Origin: an uncultured Thermomicrobiales bacterium
GTDB taxonomy: Bacteria; Chloroflexota; Chloroflexia; Thermomicrobiales; Thermomicrobiaceae
DNA length: 9,330 nucleotides
NCBI GenBank assembly: GCA_937891245.1
Contig: CALAGB010000174.1
Location: 1 to 9,330, forward strand
Reading direction: 5' to 3'
Positions 6,485 through 9,330 of the stretch are shown in pieces. The translations under genes were made by a program, and so were the position numbers. The number at the start of each line of letters is the position of its first letter. Position 1 is the stretch's first letter. The notes under the pieces were generated by a model. The model was not told where the DNA came from and made no database searches. It saw nothing but the letters and a program-made list of their open reading frames with translations.

Positions 6485-8899
6485 TTACGCGGATTCGGGA
6501 TTCACCAGTCCGGCGCGGAGCGCAGCCGTGGCGGCCGCCGTGCGAGAATTGACGCCGAGCTTGTTGAAGATGCTGGCGACGTGGCCCTGGGCCGTACGGC
6601 GACTGATGAAGAGCGTCTCGGCGATCTGTCGATCAGACTGGCCGGCGGCGAGCAGTTGGAGGACTTCGAGTTCGCGAGCGGTCAGTCCAGGGTTGGCCCC
6701 CGACTGCCGTATGCTCTCAACGGGTGGCGCGTGGTCAGCCGCGAGCGGCGTCATCGCCTCGGCGACCGCCGTTTCCCACGACCAGGCCCGACCTGCCGCC
6801 CAGGCCTGGTCGAACGCCTCCCTGGTGAGTTGCTCGCTCGTCAGTTGCAGTGTGCGCTGGCGCGCCGAGTCATCGACGAACGATTCCGAGGCCCCGATCG
6901 GCTCATTGATCGCCTCGGCCGCGCCGAGCAGACGCGCGGCATATTCATACCGGCCGTTGTCGGCCGCGACTTCGGCAAGATCGATCAACTGGCGCGACAT
7001 GCGCCAGTAGTCGCCGAGTTCACGCCAGAGGACGAGACTTTCGCCATACAGGCGTGCCGCCTCAGCATCGTCGCCATACTTGCGGGCAAGGCGCCCGGCG
7101 CGGTTGAGGCTGATCGCGGTTCCCCAGTGGAAACCGACCTCCCGCGAGAGGGAGAGCGCTTCGTCCAGTAACGACTGCGCCGCATCATCATCACCGCGCC
7201 GTTGCGCGAGCGTGCCCAAAAACGCGAGGCTGAGGACGAGCCAGAGCCTCGGCCCTGTTTCGCGAAAAAGCTCCTCCGCGGTCCAGAGGAGCGGTTCCGC
7301 CTGATCGTACTGACCGGTGTTATCGGCGACATCGCCTAGGCCGAGCAGCGCCATCGCGAGCGATTCCTTGTCGCCGAGCGCCTGCGCCATCCGGCGGGCC
7401 TCGTCGAGCTTTTCGGTCGCCTTGGCGAAGTCGCCGACGGCCTCGGCAAAGAGCCCGGCGATGCCCAGCGTACGCGCGCGCAAGGGGCTCGGCCTGTCCG
7501 GCAAGGATGCGAGTGCTCGGTCGGCCCAACTACGAGCTTCGTGGAAAAAGCAACGGAAGAACCAGAACATCCAGATCGCGCGGATGATCCGCGCACACGT
7601 GGCCGCGTCCCCCTGCTCGAAGAGCCAGGCAAGCGCCTGCCGGACGTTATCGTGCTCCCGCTCGAGTCGATCGAGCCACCGTACGGCGTCCGGCCCCCAC
7701 AGTTCCGACTCAGCCTGTTCCACCAGCGCGACGCACCATTCGGCATGGCGCCGGTAGGCGGCCGTTTCATCTCCGGCGGCTGCCAGTTGCGCCAGGCTGA
7801 AATCTCGGATCGGCTCGAGCATCGTGAAGCGCCGTTCGCCATCGAGAAAATCGATCTCGCGGATGAGGCTGTTGTTCATGAGCGACGCGACGCCATCCAG
7901 CGCATCGATCGGGAGATTCGCCTCACGTACGACGGCCTCCGCCGCTTCGAGCGTGAACCCGTTGGCAAAGACGGCGAGTTGCTGGAAGAGCACCTGCTCA
8001 GCCGGTTCGAGCAGGTCGTAGCTCCAGAGGATCGCGTTGCGCATCGTTTGCAGCCGTTGCGGCTGGTCGCGTGCGCCACCGGAGAGCACCTGCATGCCGC
8101 TTGCAAGGCGAGAGAGCAGTGCCGGAGGAGACAGCAGCTTGACGCGGGCCGCCGCGAGTTCGATCGCCAGCGGCAGACCATCCAGCCGCCGGCAGATCTC
8201 CACGACGGCCAGGGCGTTATCGTCGGTGAGTTCGAAGGAGGGCATGACGCTGCGCGCTCGCTGCACGAAGAGGCTGACCGACTCCGTGCCGGCCAATTCG
8301 GTCGCGGAGGGGACTTGCCAGGTTCTGCCCGGTCCACGTGCCGGCATAGTCAGCGGAGGGACCGTGAATTCCTGCTCCCCCTGTACGCGGAGAACGACGC
8401 GACTCGTGACGATCACCTTGACGTACGGGCAGCGTGCCAGGATTACGGCGATGTCGACCGCCGCGTCGATCACATGCTCAAAATTATCCAGCACCAGCAG
8501 GAGATGCCGGCGTTGGAGCGAGGCGGTAAGTAGATCGGTGACCACGAACCCGCGATGCTCGGAAACCTCGAGCGCTCGGGCGATCGTCGGGAGCACCAGT
8601 TGAGCATGAGCGACCGAGGCGAGTGGGATAAAGAAGACGCCGTCGGTGAAATCGTGCCCCACCTCGGCGGCCAGACGCACTGCCAGTCGTGTCTTGCCGA
8701 TGCCGCCGGGTCCGGTCAACGTGAGCAACCGAACGTCGTCGCGTCGCAGCAGTTCGATCGACCGCGTAAGCTCCTGCTCGCGGCCAACGAACGTGGTGAG
8801 GTAGTCGGGGAGCCGGGAGACGTTCCGGCCCAGATCCGCATACGCCGCCGGGGAGGCGGGTTGCGCGGTATCGTCGCCGGCCCGTGTGCGAGCTGCCAT
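6485..8899 (-). CDS. LuxR-family regulator with STAND-type ATPase and TPR domains
   Basis: This 804-residue cytosolic protein combines signal sensing and DNA binding in one chain. An N-terminal linker leads to the VGRE motif (38-41) and an NTPase of the STAND/AfsR-like type: Walker A GPGGIGKT (63-70), Walker B LLLVLDNFEH (133-142), a TSR sensor (165-167) and GLPLAIELAAAR (241-252). A helical TPR-like array fills about 370-700, visible as repeated A/L-rich helix pairs such as DDDAAQSLLDEALSLSREVG. The C-terminus is a complete LuxR/GerE HTH (about 739-797) starting LTARELEVLQLLAAGQSDRQ. Such proteins oligomerise on nucleotide and inducer binding. No receiver or kinase domain is present. The ATG at 8899 follows an in-frame stop upstream and has a weak GGA site. 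It may regulate the downstream ABC operon, by proximity only. Confidence 0.9.
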   Translation of the reverse strand: MAARTRAGDDTAQPASPAAYADLGRNVSRLPDYLTTFVGREQELTRSIELLRRDDVRLLTLTGPGGIGKTRLAVRLAAEVGHDFTDGVFFIPLASVAHAQLVLPTIARALEVSEHRGFVVTDLLTASLQRRHLLLVLDNFEHVIDAAVDIAVILARCPYVKVIVTSRVVLRVQGEQEFTVPPLTMPARGPGRTWQVPSATELAGTESVSLFVQRARSVMPSFELTDDNALAVVEICRRLDGLPLAIELAAARVKLLSPPALLSRLASGMQVLSGGARDQPQRLQTMRNAILWSYDLLEPAEQVLFQQLAVFANGFTLEAAEAVVREANLPIDALDGVASLMNNSLIREIDFLDGERRFTMLEPIRDFSLAQLAAAGDETAAYRRHAEWCVALVEQAESELWGPDAVRWLDRLEREHDNVRQALAWLFEQGDAATCARIIRAIWMFWFFRCFFHEARSWADRALASLPDRPSPLRARTLGIAGLFAEAVGDFAKATEKLDEARRMAQALGDKESLAMALLGLGDVADNTGQYDQAEPLLWTAEELFRETGPRLWLVLSLAFLGTLAQRRGDDDAAQSLLDEALSLSREVGFHWGTAISLNRAGRLARKYGDDAEAARLYGESLVLWRELGDYWRMSRQLIDLAEVAADNGRYEYAARLLGAAEAINEPIGASESFVDDSARQRTLQLTSEQLTREAFDQAWAAGRAWSWETAVAEAMTPLAADHAPPVESIRQSGANPGLTARELEVLQLLAAGQSDRQIAETLFISRRTAQGHVASIFNKLGVNSRTAAATAALRAGLVNPESA

Positions 8900-8940
8900 G
8901 CATTCGTCCGAATCGCATTTCCGGCGTTACCGATGGACCC

Positions 8941-8969
8941 ATCTTCATCGAACTCCGGCATGATGTCAA
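8941..8969 (-). promoter_or_regulatory. Candidate promoter of the LuxR-type regulator
   Basis: On the minus strand a perfect TTGACA (8969-8964) is followed after 17 bp by GAAGAT (8946-8941), which matches the -10 consensus at only three positions. This predicts a leader of about 35 nt before the ATG at 8899. The perfect -35 and ideal spacing make it plausible; the weak -10 suggests an activator or low expression. Confidence 0.5.
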
Positions 8970-9010
8970 GGCATTTAGAGTGGGCCGGCGGCAAAAACCC
9001 TTTACCGATC

Positions 9011-9019
9011 TGCTATGCT
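9011..9019 (+). promoter_or_regulatory. Extended -10 promoter duplicated from the Xre regulator
   Basis: TGCTATGCT is identical to the extended -10 at 1227-1235 and lies within a 28-base identical run (9008-9035). Homology begins at 9001, so the upstream -35 region is not shared; the sequence 17 bp upstream (GCAAAA, 8991-8996) is not a good -35. The TGA-N6-TCA spacing after the -10 is preserved. It would transcribe the mini-ORF and the ligase. Confidence 0.55.
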
Positions 9020-9061
9020 AGAAGGCGGCCTGATTGATGTCATTGTCAGAGAAGTCGAAGC

Positions 9062-9202
9062 GTGATGAGTATGCCGGAAAGACACGGCGCGGGCGGCGCG
9101 CGGCCCAGTGCGACGTGCGAAGCCAACGGGGACATCTGGATGCGCTGGTGCGCGACTGGAGGGCCGGCGGCCGCCGAGATGTCCCACGAGGCGCACCCAT
9201 GA
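9062..9202 (+). pseudogene. Internally deleted Xre regulator remnant, 46-codon in-frame mini-ORF
   Basis: GTG at 9062 opens a frame that begins VMSMPERHGAGGAR, parallel to MKSMPERNGVGGAR of the full-length regulator, and ends EMSHEAHP, parallel to EMPHEARP, with TGA at 9200-9202. Between these ends only about 24 residues remain, so the recognition helix and the entire MmyB-like domain are missing and it cannot act as that regulator. The frame nevertheless has no stop or frameshift, and its TGA overlaps the ligase ATG (ATGA at 9199-9202) with GAGG at 9188-9191. It may survive as a leader peptide that couples translation to the ligase. It is too degenerate to be called a functional gene with confidence. 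Confidence 0.8.
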
Positions 9203-9330
9203 TGCCGTCATTTGCCGGAGCAACAACCCTACCCGATTGGCTGCGTTGGCGTGCGTCGGTCGTGCCGGAGCAGATCGCGATCCGTTGCGGCGGCCAGGCA
9301 TGGAACTATGCCCAGCTCGATGCAGCCGTC
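9199..9330 (+). CDS. Adenylate-forming CoA ligase, MenE-like (N-terminus only)
   Basis: The window holds only the first 44 codons. LPDWLRWRASVVPEQIAI followed by WNYAQLDAAV is the opening pattern of AMP-binding acyl-CoA synthetases, and the compact start with 'W-L-x-x-R-A-x-x-x-P-E-x-I-A' resembles o-succinylbenzoate-CoA ligase (MenE) of menaquinone synthesis. The AMP-binding and catalytic motifs lie beyond the window, so the substrate cannot be decided; other acyl or aryl CoA ligases are possible. Start: ATG at 9199 (or the next codon, 9202), with GAGG (9188-9191) 7 nt upstream and a 4-bp overlap with the upstream remnant. Expression probably comes from the duplicated promoter at 9011-9019. 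Confidence 0.75.
   Translation, partial: MMPSFAGATTLPDWLRWRASVVPEQIAIRCGGQAWNYAQLDAAV

Larger units (their letters stand above)
9001..9219 (+). repeat. Condensed second copy of the regulator locus
   Basis: 9001-9103 matches 1217-1319 (promoter and first 14 codons), and 9140-9219 matches 2058-2146 (regulator tail and ligase start). Between them 9104-9139 is poorly alignable and replaces about 740 bp. Compared with the full-length gene the net loss is 711 bp, exactly 237 codons. The copy is in the same orientation, about 7.8 kb downstream. Confidence 0.88.

Noticed and set aside
7541..8533. A 330-codon plus-strand open frame inside the LuxR-type regulator gene
   Set aside because: It is antisense to a clearly coding sequence with intact Walker and TPR features. 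Its translation is rich in R, D and Q with no domain, typical of antisense frames in GC-rich genes.
8716..8994. A 92-codon minus-strand frame starting upstream of the LuxR-type regulator, as a possible upstream gene or longer N-terminus
   Set aside because: It is in a different frame from the regulator, runs deep into its coding sequence and has no domain. The regulator's own frame has a stop just upstream of the 8899 ATG.
9001..9219. Non-autonomous mobile element (MITE-like) derived from the 1217-2146 copy by internal deletion
   Set aside because: The ends are shared and the middle is missing, as in MITEs, but I see no terminal inverted repeats or target-site duplications. The retained parts are better explained by the expression needs of the overlapping ligase gene.

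Overview
The window is GC-rich bacterial DNA from an unidentified organism. The gene content fits a Chloroflexota-type genome (Thermomicrobia-like) best: a large STAND-ATPase/TPR/LuxR regulator, an Xre regulator with an MmyB-like sensor domain, and a dispersed-type inverted repeat related to the 'GTCATCCTGA...GAAGGATCT' sequences I associate with such genomes. This placement is inference; there is no rRNA or other marker gene. I see no tRNA, CRISPR array or transposase.

Layout. Positions 1-151 hold a 95-bp element with perfect 29-bp inverted arms, then spacer. On the minus strand, azlC (442-1194) and azlD (152-445) overlap by 4 bp and encode a two-subunit branched-chain amino-acid type exporter. 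An 83-bp divergent promoter region separates them from a plus-strand Xre/MmyB-type regulator (1278-2129). A hairpin at 2173-2200 closes the convergent junction. Next comes a minus-strand block: a LuxR-type regulator (6485-8899), a 376-bp gap without a convincing gene, an ABC ATPase (5317-6108) and a 998-residue FtsX/MacB-like permease (2223-5219). The last two form one efflux or lipoprotein-translocation type transporter. At 9199 a plus-strand adenylate-forming CoA ligase (MenE-like) begins and runs off the window.

The most notable structure is not a single gene. The DNA directly upstream of the ligase (9001-9214) is a condensed second copy of the Xre regulator locus. It keeps the promoter, the start codon and about the first 14-26 codons, then jumps in frame to the last ~20 codons, and its stop codon overlaps the ligase start (ATGA). 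About 237 codons in the middle are gone. In the full-length copy the regulator is intact, but its stop also overlaps an ATGATG that opens a 7-codon remnant (MMLSFEG, stop) resembling the ligase N-terminus (MMPSFAG...). The simplest reading is an ancestral regulator-ligase operon that was duplicated and then lost complementary halves: one copy kept the regulator, the other kept the ligase with the regulator reduced to a 46-codon leader. The two loci still share nearly the same promoter sequence, so the surviving regulator could control the ligase in trans.
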